From assembly GCA_022446965.1 (NCBI GenBank), contig JAKVBV010000009.1, positions 1 through 64,000 on the forward strand: 64,000 nucleotides of DNA. Reading direction: 5' to 3'. The position numbers were made by a program, and so were the translations under genes. The notes under the pieces were generated by a model that searched no databases, had not been told where the DNA came from, and saw only the letters and a list, made by a program, of their open reading frames with translations. Of this stretch, positions 17,902 to 26,193 are shown piece by piece (position 1 is the stretch's first letter; every line of letters starts with the position of its first letter). The DNA comes from Phycisphaerales bacterium. GTDB lineage: Bacteria; Planctomycetota; Phycisphaerae; Phycisphaerales; SM1A02.

Positions 17902-18408
17902 CCGGGCATTGTACGCCGCCAGCGGCGTGTCGCTGTAGCCCAAAAGGAAGGGAGCCACGCATCTGTCGATGCGGGGCTCCGGGAGGAGAGAGGAGAGAGG
18001 AGTCTTGATTGAGGGGCACGCTGCTCAAGGGCATGTGCCATCCATGACAGACGATCCACAGGTGCTGCAGTCCATTCAGGAGGGAGAAAAAAATGTCTCG
18101 CCCCCCCTCCAAACGGCCCCAATCCACGATCAGGGCCCCGAAAGCCGCATGCCGTCCATGAGGCAGAGCGAGGCCAAGGCTGTGCGCTGCCGTGGCGACA
18201 CCTAACGTGGGGCATTGCCGCTGCCACGGCATGTGCGGTGAATCCCACCGACGTGATGAACCAGCCATCCCCATCGGCGTACAGGTGTGCAGCACTCGGT
18301 TGAGTGCGACTCACTTCTTCTATCTCCTCTGCCCCATCACATCCGCGTTGTGCTGAAGCGACTGCATCCGTGCAGCGTGCGATGTGATTGCCTGAGCACT
18401 TCCACCAC
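17902..18408. other. Divergent intergenic region lipA / sigma factor
   Basis: About 500 bp separate the divergent lipA and sigma factor starts, the longest non-coding stretch in the window. It holds the stem-loop at 17951-17980, a purine-rich tract of GGAGAGA units (17981-18004), and an A7 run flanked by complementary GGAGG and CCTCC tracts (18079-18110). Open frames across it on both strands have no recognisable domain. Both promoters must lie here, and an unannotated small RNA is possible. I see no riboswitch or tRNA. Confidence 0.4.
17951..17980. promoter_or_regulatory. Perfect-armed stem-loop upstream of lipA
   Basis: The sequence contains GGAGCC-AC-GCATC-TGTC-GATGC-GG-GGCTCC. That is two nested perfect arms (6 bp and 5 bp) with a small internal loop and a TGTC tip. 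It lies 50 bp upstream of the likely lipA start, inside its presumed 5' leader on the minus strand. Only a weak pyrimidine stretch follows, so a leader hairpin or attenuator is about as likely as a terminator. Function is unknown. Confidence 0.4.
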
Positions 18409-19266
18409 ATGGATCGAAATACAACCGCCCCGGCCACTGACTTGGACACCTACTACCGCGACATCAGTCGTGTTGATCTGCTCACTCCATTGCAAGAACG
18501 CGAACTCGCCTGGCAAGTTGTCAATGACAACTGCGATCAAGCGCGGCGGCACATGATCCGAGCCAACCTCCGGTTGGTGGTGAGCATCGCCAAGCGATAC
18601 CTCGGCCGAGGGGTTCCACTTCAGGACCTCATCAACGAAGGTAACATCGGTCTCATTCGAGCCGTGGAACGCTTCGATCCGGCACTCGGCCACCGCTTCT
18701 CGACCTACGCCACGTGGTGGATCCGCAAGACCGTTAAACAACTGGTCGAAGAAGCCGGCCCACCCATGCACATTCCGGCATACATGCGTCACCGCATGGC
18801 CCGCTGGAACCAGACTCTGGCCACATTGAAGGAGACCCACGGCCGTGCGCCCACGCCGGCAGAGATGGCCGCGGCCATGGGTGTGCCGCGGTCAAAGCTC
18901 TCCCTCATTCAACGCACATTGGGGACCAGCGGTCGCCTCAGCGGCGGTTGGCGTGAAGATGAAGATCGCCGCGCCGCCATCGAACGGGCGCCGTCCGAAG
19001 AGCAGGCGGTTGCGGATCGCATCGAGATGACGGACGCGATGGAAGCGGTTCGTGGTTCGCTGGCTCGGTTCGACCCGGTATCGGCGCTCGTCTTGCGCTT
19101 GCGTTTCGGGCTCGACGGCCATGAACCACACACACTGAAAGAAGCCGGCCTCAAACTTGGGCTCACCCGGGAGCGTATTCGTCAGATCGAACGACAGGCG
19201 CTCGACCGCCTGCGTGGCATGTTTGAACGCGCGCCCAAGACACAGGCCAGCCGACGGGCCAGTTGA
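18409..19266 (+). CDS. RNA polymerase sigma factor, group 2 sigma-70 (RpoD/RpoS-like)
   Basis: The 285-aa sigma factor has region 1.2 (about residues 13-40, [20 protein letters not shown]), region 2 ([18 protein letters not shown] followed by [11 protein letters not shown]), region 3 (about 145-200) and region 4.2 ([18 protein letters not shown]). It lacks region 1.1 and the long non-conserved insert of the housekeeping factor, so it is likely an alternative group 2 factor. ATG at 18409 is preferred over TTG at 18388 because homology starts directly after it. It is monocistronic, facing away from lipA and converging on apbE with 5 bp between stops. Confidence 0.93.
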   Translation: MDRNTTAPATDLDTYYRDISRVDLLTPLQERELAWQVVNDNCDQARRHMIRANLRLVVSIAKRYLGRGVPLQDLINEGNIGLIRAVERFDPALGHRFSTYATWWIRKTVKQLVEEAGPPMHIPAYMRHRMARWNQTLATLKETHGRAPTPAEMAAAMGVPRSKLSLIQRTLGTSGRLSGGWREDEDRRAAIERAPSEEQAVADRIEMTDAMEAVRGSLARFDPVSALVLRLRFGLDGHEPHTLKEAGLKLGLTRERIRQIERQALDRLRGMFERAPKTQASRRAS

Positions 19267-19271
19267 TCGTC

Positions 19272-20246
19272 TCAGGGGGACACGTGCAGCGTGGCATCGA
19301 TGTCACTGCGCTCCAGCAATGCTTGCATGGCCTCGGGGCCCATGACGCATGCGGCGCTTGCCAGTGCGTCGGCCTGTGCTGCAGTGGGCGCGATCACTGT
19401 GAACGCACGCATGTCCGTCACTGGTCGACCGGTACGCGGATCAAACACGTGGGAGAGTCGTGCATCAGCGGATTCGATGTGCTGGTAGTGCGATCCTGAT
19501 GTCGCCACGCCGCAGTTGCCCACGTACACCTTCGACGAGACTCCCACATCACCACTGATGCCCACGATCCAGGCCGGCTCTTTGGCGCCGGTTGCCGGTC
19601 TGCCCACCGCGAGATCGCCGCCAACATCGACCACCGCGTGCGGCATGCCGTGCGATGCGATCTCGGCGAGCGCCGCATCGGCGGCCATACCCTTGGCGAT
19701 GCCACCGAAGTCCAACCACGGCCCGACGATTGTCGGGCACACCGTGCCGGCCTGGGGGTCGAAGCCCAGCGTGTGAAAGCCACCCTTGCTCGCCGCGCGT
19801 GTCATCGCCGTCTGATCAGGGGGTGTGCCCGCCTCGCGTGCGGCTCTCCACAGCGACGACACTCGGCCGCAGACCGGATCAAAGGCGCCTGCCGTCAGGT
19901 CCACCAGCGGCGCACTGTGCCGTAACGCCATGGCCAGATGTTCAGGCAGCTGCACAGTCTCACCGCGCTGTGCCGTTCTCAATGCCGCCACGGGACCATC
20001 GACCAACCAGTCACTGGTGTCATGTTCAATCGCTGTGATCACCGCGAACGCCGCCCGAGCCGCGGCTTCTGCCGATGCCTGAGATCGATCGGTGTCGATG
20101 CGAATTGTCGCCCGTGTTCCCATGCACACACGGTCAAACGTGAATCGATTGGAACTCCGCACATTCTGGCAGCCCACAATCCAAGCCAGCACCACTAGCA
20201 TGGCCGCAATGCGCGCACTGCACTTGATCGTCTGTTCACTGCTCAT
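19272..20246 (-). CDS. apbE: FAD:protein FMN transferase (ApbE), lipoprotein
   Basis: The product is up to 324 aa and attaches FMN to Thr or Ser of target proteins in the periplasm using Mg2+ and FAD. Family motifs are visible: the N-terminal MGTRATIRI strand, the GAFDPVCG segment, LDFGGIAKGMAAD, VVDVGGDLAVGR, and the FAD/metal region HVFDPRTGRPV with PTAAQADALA near the C-terminus. A lipobox-like WIVGC follows a hydrophobic stretch. The ATG at 20246 supplies basic residues for the signal peptide but overlaps the divergent gene by 38 bp; ATG at 20201 avoids the overlap. No flavinylation target (NqrC/RnfG-like) is nearby. Confidence 0.88.
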   Translation of the reverse strand: MSSEQTIKCSARIAAMLVVLAWIVGCQNVRSSNRFTFDRVCMGTRATIRIDTDRSQASAEAAARAAFAVITAIEHDTSDWLVDGPVAALRTAQRGETVQLPEHLAMALRHSAPLVDLTAGAFDPVCGRVSSLWRAAREAGTPPDQTAMTRAASKGGFHTLGFDPQAGTVCPTIVGPWLDFGGIAKGMAADAALAEIASHGMPHAVVDVGGDLAVGRPATGAKEPAWIVGISGDVGVSSKVYVGNCGVATSGSHYQHIESADARLSHVFDPRTGRPVTDMRAFTVIAPTAAQADALASAACVMGPEAMQALLERSDIDATLHVSP

Positions 20247-21024
20247 CTTCACCGCCCAGGCCATCGCGGACGCCGGTGAGGCACCGGATGCGTTCGAATT
20301 CACTGTACCGGGGAGCGCTGTGAAGATGACGTTCGTCAAAGTGGAGACGGCGCCGGGGGCCGCCCCGCTGTGGATTTCACGGGAGGAGACGACATGGGAT
20401 CTGTACGACGCGATGGTCTATCGCCTCGACCAGGAAGACCCTGCTGCTGAACCGACCGACGGACTCACCCGACCCACCAAGCCGTACATCATGGCCGACC
20501 GTGGTTGGGGGCACGCTGGATACCCCGCCCTGAGTGTGTCGAGCAACGGCGCCAAGGCCTTCTGCGTGTGGCTCGGTGCCAAGGTCGATGGCACGTTCCG
20601 CCTGCCCACCGTGGCAGAGTGGACGGCGCTTGCCAAGTCCTCCGGCGTCACGCCTGAGAACCTCGACAACCACGCCTGGCACAAGAAAACCTCCAAGCGT
20701 CGCAAGACCATGGCGGTGGCCACCAAACGACCCGACGCCAACGGCTTTCACGACCTCTACGGCAACGTCTCCGAGTGGTGCCTTGTCGAATCTGGCAAGG
20801 ACGACAAGCTGGTACTGATGGGCGGTCACTTCAAGCAGGACCGCGACGCCCAGACCGCCACGGAGCGAAAGGAGCCCACTCCCGCCTGGAATGACACCGA
20901 TCCGCAGATTCCCAAGAGCATCTGGTGGCTCTCCGACGCCCCCTTCGCCGGGTTCCGCGTAGCCTGTACAAGGCCCCCCAAAGGGGCCAAGCCCGTTTCG
21001 ATCACACAGGGAGTTTCAAAGTGA
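20209..21024 (+). CDS. Exported FGE/SUMF1-fold protein, probably non-catalytic
   Basis: The 271-aa protein has a Sec signal peptide (MRALHLIVCSLLIFTAQAIA) and a formylglycine-generating-enzyme fold: WISREETTWDLYDAM, PALSVSSNGAKAFCVWLGAK, FRLPTVAEWTALAK, GFHDLYGNVSEWCL and the terminal AGFRVAC. In true FGEs a cysteine lies in a C-R-x-A-x-R segment shortly before the end. Here that segment reads DAQTATERKEP and has no Cys, so sulfatase maturation is unlikely. Its stop overlaps the next start (GTGA, 21021-21024), tying it to the sugar oxidoreductase module. A binding or structural role is inference. Confidence 0.85.
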   Translation: MRALHLIVCSLLIFTAQAIADAGEAPDAFEFTVPGSAVKMTFVKVETAPGAAPLWISREETTWDLYDAMVYRLDQEDPAAEPTDGLTRPTKPYIMADRGWGHAGYPALSVSSNGAKAFCVWLGAKVDGTFRLPTVAEWTALAKSSGVTPENLDNHAWHKKTSKRRKTMAVATKRPDANGFHDLYGNVSEWCLVESGKDDKLVLMGGHFKQDRDAQTATERKEPTPAWNDTDPQIPKSIWWLSDAPFAGFRVACTRPPKGAKPVSITQGVSK

Positions 21025-22337
21025 GCGACAAGAAGTCTGATGTCACCCGCCGTACCTTCGTCCGCGGAAGCGCCGCGCTGGGCACCGCAGCCCTCGTGAA
21101 TCCCGCCTTGGGCTGGGTCAATGGCGATGACAAGATCAAGGTGGGGCTGATCGGCTGTGGTGGGCGTGGCACCGGCGCCGCTGGGCAATCGATGAACGCC
21201 GACCCAGGCACCGTGCTTTGGGCCATGGGCGATGCATTCCCTGATCGTCTTGAGAGCAGTCGCAACTCACTGATGAACGCACATGGCGACAAGATCGACG
21301 TGCCATCCGAACGACAGTTCACCGGCTTCGATGCCTTCAAGAAGGTAATCGACTCAGGCGTGGACGTGGTCATCCTCACCACGCCACCGCACTTCCGTCC
21401 TGAGCACTTCGCCTACGCCGTCAAGCAGGGCAAGCACTGCTTCCTTGAAAAGCCCATGGCCATTGACGGCCCGGGTGTCCGCAGCGTGCTGGAATCCGCT
21501 CGCGCCGCCAAGGCCAAGGGTCTCAACGTCATGGGCGGCTTCTGCTGGCGCTACAACACCCCCAACCGTGAGTGCTACGCACGTATCCACGATGGCGCCA
21601 TCGGCGATGTCATGGCTGTTCACAGCACCTACTGCGCCGGCCCGTTGGGCAAGAAGCCTCGCAAGCAAGGCTGGTCCGACATGGAATGGCAGCTGCGCAA
21701 CTGGCAGCACATGGACTGGCTCGGCGGTGATCACATCTGCGAGCAGGCCTGCCACGCGATCGACAAGATCAACTGGGCCATGAACGGCAAGCAGCCTGAA
21801 CGAGCCATCTCCATGGCGGGCCGACAGATGCGCCATGGCGCCGAGTCGGGCAACATCTACGACCACTTCGGTGTGATGTACGAGTACGCCGACGGCTCGC
21901 GTGGCTTCCACGACTGCCGCCAGATGCCCGGCTGCTGGAACGACAACACCGAGTACATGATGGGCACCAATGGCACCTGCTACGTGAATTCCTGGGGGCC
22001 CACCCAGATCATCGAGGGCGCCAACGAGTGGGAGTACGACGGCCCCAACCCCAACATGTATCAGGTGGAGCACAATGAACTCATCGAAGCAGTGCGTGGC
22101 AAGCGCGCTCGCATCGACGACACACAGGACATGATGGGCTCCACCCTCATGGCCATTATGGGCCGCATGAGCGCCTACTCGGGCCATCCCGTCACCTGGG
22201 ATCAGGCCCTCAACAGTGATGAACACATGGGTCCCACCGAGTACGACATGGCGGCAAGCCTTCCGGTGATGCACGTTCCCATGCCCGGCAAGCCGGTCTC
22301 GTGGAATGCATGGCGCGCCGCCCTGGCCCAGGCTTGA
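21021..22337 (+). CDS. Tat-exported Gfo/Idh/MocA oxidoreductase 1
   Basis: The 438-aa protein has a Tat-type signal (TRRTFVRGSAALG, about residues 9-21), a Rossmann motif VGLIGCGGRGTGAAG, the family FLEKPMAID motif and the C-terminal Gfo/Idh/MocA beta-sheet domain. Such enzymes oxidise or reduce sugars and cyclitols with NAD(P), and planctomycetes carry many Tat-exported copies. GTG at 21021 is chosen because GGGAG lies upstream and the start overlaps the previous stop. It is followed 43 bp later by a paralogue with shared stretches such as TAIMGRMSAYSG or its near match. Substrate unknown. Confidence 0.9.
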   Translation: MSDKKSDVTRRTFVRGSAALGTAALVNPALGWVNGDDKIKVGLIGCGGRGTGAAGQSMNADPGTVLWAMGDAFPDRLESSRNSLMNAHGDKIDVPSERQFTGFDAFKKVIDSGVDVVILTTPPHFRPEHFAYAVKQGKHCFLEKPMAIDGPGVRSVLESARAAKAKGLNVMGGFCWRYNTPNRECYARIHDGAIGDVMAVHSTYCAGPLGKKPRKQGWSDMEWQLRNWQHMDWLGGDHICEQACHAIDKINWAMNGKQPERAISMAGRQMRHGAESGNIYDHFGVMYEYADGSRGFHDCRQMPGCWNDNTEYMMGTNGTCYVNSWGPTQIIEGANEWEYDGPNPNMYQVEHNELIEAVRGKRARIDDTQDMMGSTLMAIMGRMSAYSGHPVTWDQALNSDEHMGPTEYDMAASLPVMHVPMPGKPVSWNAWRAALAQA

Positions 22338-22380
22338 GCTGCACGCCGACAACGGCAATCTTCCGACAGGAGTAGAGAAC

Positions 22381-23694
22381 ATGACCAAGGAACTGGACCG
22401 CCGCACGGTGCTCAAGAGCACCGCCGCCGGCACTGCTGTTGCTGCGCTGGGGGGACTGTCGACCGCAGCATTTGCGTCAGGTCGTCAGACGATCCGTGTT
22501 GGCCTCGTGGGTTGTGGCGGCCGTGGTACCGGCGCCGCCGCCAACACGCTCGACGCATCGCCCGACACCACACTGGTCGCGATGGCCGACGTGTTCAGCG
22601 ATCGACTCGAAGGCTCCAAGGGCCATCTCACGCAGCGCGGCGATCGTGTCACGGTGACGCAAGATGACTGCTACGTGGGCTTCGATGCCTACAAGCAACT
22701 CATCGCTCGGGATGACATCGACATGGTGATCCTTGCCACCCCTCCACACTTCCGACCGATCCACTGCGAAGCTGCGGTGGCCGCCGGCAAGCACGTGTTC
22801 ATGGAGAAGCCCGTCGCGGTGGATCCCGCAGGCGTGCGCAAGGTGATGGCTGCGGGCAAACTTGCCGACGAGAAGGGGCTGAGCATCGTGTCGGGCACAC
22901 AGCGACGACATGAGGCCTGTTACCTTGACTGCATGGACCGCATCCAGAACGGTGAGATCGGCGAGATCGTCGGCGGCCAGTGCTACTGGAACATGGGCGG
23001 ACTGTGGAGCCATGCACCACGCGAGGAGTGGACCGACACCGAATGGCAGTTGCGCAATTGGCTGTACTTCGCCTGGCTGAGCGGCGACCACATCGTCGAA
23101 CAACACATCCACAACATCGACGTGATGAACTGGGCCATGGGAAGCCATCCCGACCGCGTCACCGCCATGGGTGGACGTCAGTCACGCATCGACCCCACCT
23201 ATGGACACATCTTCGATCACTTCGCCTGCGACTTCACCTATCCCGATGGACGCCAGGCCATGAGCATGTGCCGTCAGGCTGTGGGCGCTAGCGGCAAGGT
23301 GGAAGAGCACATCCAAGGCACCAAGGGGCGCGCGATCACCCATTCGGGCGGCACGCGATTCGAAGGCGGCGTGGATTGGCAGTACGACAAGGCCAACCCC
23401 AACCCATACGTGCAGGAACACAAGAATCTGCTCGCCAGCATCCGCGGTGAAACGCAACGGCTCAATGAAGCACAGCGGGTGGCTGAGTCCACAATGACTG
23501 CCATCATGGGACGCATGAGTGCGTATTCCGGCAAGGATCTCACCTGGGATGAGACCCTCAACGCCGACCTCGACATGACGCCGGACGAGTACGCCTTTGT
23601 CACGCTGGCCACGCCACGCATCGCCCGTCCGGGCAGCACCAAGTTCGACGACGAACTGTGGGGCACAACTGCTACGGCGAACGCCAATGGATGA
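22381..23694 (+). CDS. Tat-exported Gfo/Idh/MocA oxidoreductase 2
   Basis: The 437-aa protein is a paralogue of the gene before it. It has a Tat-like signal (DRRTVLKSTAAGTAVAALGG), Rossmann motif VGLVGCGGRGTGAAA and MEKPVAVDP. The two share long similar blocks near the end (IMGRMSAYSG, then TWD and the LN-D-E-Y patterns) and around EWQLRNW, so they arose by duplication. The ATG at 22381 is preceded by ACAGGAG. The 3' end overlaps the start of the hydroxypyruvate isomerase-like gene by 8 bp. The pair may act on successive or stereo-different substrates, but this is inference. Confidence 0.9.
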   Translation: MTKELDRRTVLKSTAAGTAVAALGGLSTAAFASGRQTIRVGLVGCGGRGTGAAANTLDASPDTTLVAMADVFSDRLEGSKGHLTQRGDRVTVTQDDCYVGFDAYKQLIARDDIDMVILATPPHFRPIHCEAAVAAGKHVFMEKPVAVDPAGVRKVMAAGKLADEKGLSIVSGTQRRHEACYLDCMDRIQNGEIGEIVGGQCYWNMGGLWSHAPREEWTDTEWQLRNWLYFAWLSGDHIVEQHIHNIDVMNWAMGSHPDRVTAMGGRQSRIDPTYGHIFDHFACDFTYPDGRQAMSMCRQAVGASGKVEEHIQGTKGRAITHSGGTRFEGGVDWQYDKANPNPYVQEHKNLLASIRGETQRLNEAQRVAESTMTAIMGRMSAYSGKDLTWDETLNADLDMTPDEYAFVTLATPRIARPGSTKFDDELWGTTATANANG

Positions 23695-24664
23695 CGGCAC
23701 GCCACCGATGGATCGTCGCACCTTCATCGCTGCCGCATCCACGGCGGGGCTCACCGGCGCCGCGGCCGCTCAAGGACTGCCCTCGACATTGCCCGATCCA
23801 GGACGACACGCTGACCCCAAGATTCGCCGCACCACCGACTCTGGTGCGCCCTTCACGCTGGACTACGCGCCCCACTTTGGCATGTTCCACGCCCACGCCG
23901 GCGACGATGTCGTCGACCAGATCAACTTCATGGCCGACGCGGGCTTCCGCAGCATCGAAGACAACTGGATGCGAGGCCGCCCTGTGGCCGAGCAAGAGCG
24001 CATCGCTTCGGCGCTTCGCGATCACAACATGCGCATGGGTGTGTTCGTAGCCAACAACGGTGGCTTCGGCCCACCACTGCTCACCAGTGGTGATGCCGGC
24101 GCCCGCGAACAGTTTCTGCGTGACATTCGTGAGTCTGTCGACATCGCCGATCGAACGGGCGCCATCTGGGCCACCTCGATTCCCGGCAACATGGACACGT
24201 CCAAGTCGATGGCCGAACAGACCCGCAACGTGATCGACGGCTACAAGGCCGCCGCTGACATTCTCGACGGCACCAACCTGATCCTCGTATGCGAACCGCT
24301 CAATCCACGCGACCACGCAGGACAGTGGTTGGTCACCACCGATCAGTCACTCGAATTGATGAAGGCCGTGAACAGCCCGAACGTGCGTATCCTGCAGGAC
24401 ATCTATCACCAGCAGGCCTCCGAAGGCAATCTGATCGAGAACATTGACCGCATCTGGGATTGGATGCCCTATGTGCAGGTGGGTGACAACCCCGGCCGCA
24501 AGGAACCGGGCACCGGCGAGATCCACTACGCCAACGTGTTCAAGCATCTGCATCAACGCGGTTACACCGGCATCGTGGGCATGGAACACGGCAAGTCCCG
24601 TGGCGGCAAGGACGGCGAGATCGCCTTGATCGAGGCGTATCGTGCCGTCGACCCGACCGCCTGA
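23687..24664 (+). CDS. Exported hydroxypyruvate isomerase-like TIM-barrel protein
   Basis: The 325-aa protein has a Tat-like signal (MDRRTFIAAASTAGLTGAAA) and an AP endonuclease family 2 TIM barrel resembling Hyi. Conserved pieces include DYAPHFGMF, CEPLNPRDHAG, LQDIYHQQASEGN and VGDNPGRKEPGTGEI. Hyi interconverts hydroxypyruvate and tartronate semialdehyde, while relatives act on other keto sugars, so the substrate is not certain. Cytosolic Hyi proteins lack a signal peptide, and export is unusual. It overlaps the preceding oxidoreductase by 8 bp and ends the operon at a strong terminator. A later in-frame ATG at 23708 would keep the signal peptide. Confidence 0.87.
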   Translation: MDDGTPPMDRRTFIAAASTAGLTGAAAAQGLPSTLPDPGRHADPKIRRTTDSGAPFTLDYAPHFGMFHAHAGDDVVDQINFMADAGFRSIEDNWMRGRPVAEQERIASALRDHNMRMGVFVANNGGFGPPLLTSGDAGAREQFLRDIRESVDIADRTGAIWATSIPGNMDTSKSMAEQTRNVIDGYKAAADILDGTNLILVCEPLNPRDHAGQWLVTTDQSLELMKAVNSPNVRILQDIYHQQASEGNLIENIDRIWDWMPYVQVGDNPGRKEPGTGEIHYANVFKHLHQRGYTGIVGMEHGKSRGGKDGEIALIEAYRAVDPTA

Positions 24665-24686
24665 ACCAGACCATCAACCCAATGAC

Positions 24687-24718
24687 ACAGCCCCGTGTGC
24701 ACAAGCACACGGGGCTGT
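24687..24718. terminator. Strong bidirectional terminator hairpin
   Basis: A perfect 14-bp stem (ACAGCCCCGTGTGC / GCACACGGGGCTGT) with an ACAA loop lies between the convergent hydroxypyruvate isomerase-like gene and the MFS transporter gene. Outer arms CTGAACCA (24661-24668, overlapping the stop codon) and TGGTTCAG (24719-24726) are also complementary, so the structure can extend. There is no long T-run, but the symmetry and position fit termination in both directions. Confidence 0.8.
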
Positions 24719-24739
24719 TGGTTCAGTCACGATGAACCC

Positions 24740-26101
24740 TCAGTGCTTGAGGGCAGGACGACTTGGGTAGGCCACCAGCATCACGGCCAAGCAGGCCACT
24801 GCGATCCACATGGGCACACTGAACAGGTCAACCCAGTTCATCGTGTTGACCGCGATGCCATCCGCATCAATCACTTGCACGCCATTCTCCATCACTGGAA
24901 TGTTGTTGGCCCACTTGCCCACGACTGCCGTGGCGAACCAGCTGCCCACGATGATGCCGATGCCGACGATCACCAAGTTGAACAGGTTCTGCGCCGTTGC
25001 ACGGACGTCCTTACTGGTGTGCTCGTCCACCACGAGGAACGCCACGAAGATAAAGCAGCCAAAGCACACGCCGTGCAAGGCCACACCCAACATGACGGGC
25101 ACAAGATCCGGCATGAATGCGAACAGCGCCATGCGAACGGCGTAGGCGGCCAAGCCGATGCACAGCAGTGCCTTCTTCGACAGGCGGCCAGCCATCACAG
25201 GAATGCACGCGAGCACGGCGATCTCGGACATCTGTCCGATGGTCATCAGCCCGCCGCCACCAACGCCGAGAATCTCGTTCACGGCATTGGCGAACGAATT
25301 GGCGGCATCGGAAGCCGCTGCATTCTGAATCTCGGTTACGAATTGGCTCGTGAACACGAAGTAGAACTGATGCACCATGCTCACCGGCACGGCGATCAAG
25401 AAGAGTGTCAGCAGCGGCTGCATCTTGATCTCGCTCAGCGCCTCGGCCCACGCCAGTTTCTGATCTTCGCTTTTGCTTGGCGGCGTGTGCGGCAGGAAGA
25501 AACAGTAGATACCCATCAGCACGCCGAGGCCCGCACTCAGGGTGAACGCAAAGCTTCGACCGGCGTTCTGCGCCGCTTCGATCTGCTCCAGAGTGCCTTC
25601 TGCAGGAGTCGCAAAGCGCAGGAGGTACTGCCCCACCACGATGCCGGCAACGATCCAGCCCACGGTGCCCCACAGTCGCACTAATCCGAAGTCGCGATCA
25701 CGGTCGGGCATGTGATGGAAGGCCAGTGAGTTGGTCAATGCGATTGTCGGGGCGTACACGAACCCGTAGAGGGCGGACAACACCATGAAGCCGCCGAACG
25801 TGTCCGCCTCGCCGAGCATGTACACCAGGACGGCGCCGATGAGATGGCTGATGCCCAAGAGCTTCTCGGTCGAGATCGTGCGGTCGGCCAGCTGGCCAGC
25901 GATGAACGGCCCGAAAATGGCGCCCACGGCACCAGCCGACAGGCACAGGCCGGTCTCCTCAAGGGTGAAGCCGCGATGCCCCAAAAGGAAGGGGTAGAGA
26001 ATAGGCAGCCAGGCGCCCCAGACGGCGAACTGCAGAAACATCATGAACGACAGACGGCTGCCGAGATTCACGCCCAGTGGCGGCGCTACTGAAGTACTCA
26101 T
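24740..26101 (-). CDS. MFS transporter, nucleoside:H+ symporter (NupG/XapB)-like
   Basis: The 453-aa protein has about 12 membrane helices. Its N-terminus (RLSFMMFLQFAVWGAWLPIL) and the motif RLWGTVGWIVAGI are typical of the MFS nucleoside:H+ symporter family. Planctomycetes often have such members beside sugar oxidoreductases, and here it converges on the exported oxidoreductase module, so the substrate may be a nucleoside or a sugar derivative. The ATG at 26101 is preferred to the upstream frame start because GGGAG lies upstream. Its immediate leader shares 13 bases with that of the metalloprotease gene at 46493. Confidence 0.85.
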   Translation of the reverse strand: MSTSVAPPLGVNLGSRLSFMMFLQFAVWGAWLPILYPFLLGHRGFTLEETGLCLSAGAVGAIFGPFIAGQLADRTISTEKLLGISHLIGAVLVYMLGEADTFGGFMVLSALYGFVYAPTIALTNSLAFHHMPDRDRDFGLVRLWGTVGWIVAGIVVGQYLLRFATPAEGTLEQIEAAQNAGRSFAFTLSAGLGVLMGIYCFFLPHTPPSKSEDQKLAWAEALSEIKMQPLLTLFLIAVPVSMVHQFYFVFTSQFVTEIQNAAASDAANSFANAVNEILGVGGGGLMTIGQMSEIAVLACIPVMAGRLSKKALLCIGLAAYAVRMALFAFMPDLVPVMLGVALHGVCFGCFIFVAFLVVDEHTSKDVRATAQNLFNLVIVGIGIIVGSWFATAVVGKWANNIPVMENGVQVIDADGIAVNTMNWVDLFSVPMWIAVACLAVMLVAYPSRPALKH

Positions 26102-26158
26102 CGTGGTCAATCTCCCTGAGGGCTCATGTCGAGCCGGCGGCGACAATAGCCGACCGCG

Positions 26159-26176
26159 ACGGACCGTGCGGTCCGT
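26159..26176. promoter_or_regulatory. Palindromic operator-like site
   Basis: The perfect inverted repeat ACGGACC-GTGC-GGTCCGT lies in the 92-bp divergent spacer between the MFS gene and the threonine aldolase gene, 17 bp before the aldolase ATG. It could bind a dimeric repressor for either gene or form an mRNA hairpin in the aldolase leader. No matching site was noticed elsewhere in the window. Confidence 0.4.
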
Positions 26177-26193
26177 TCGATACCATCTCCGCC

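Noticed and set aside
21354-22433. Minus-strand frame opposite the first Gfo/Idh/MocA gene
   Set aside because: Valine-, histidine- and alanine-rich mirror frame with no motif; a similar mirror frame lies opposite the second paralogue.
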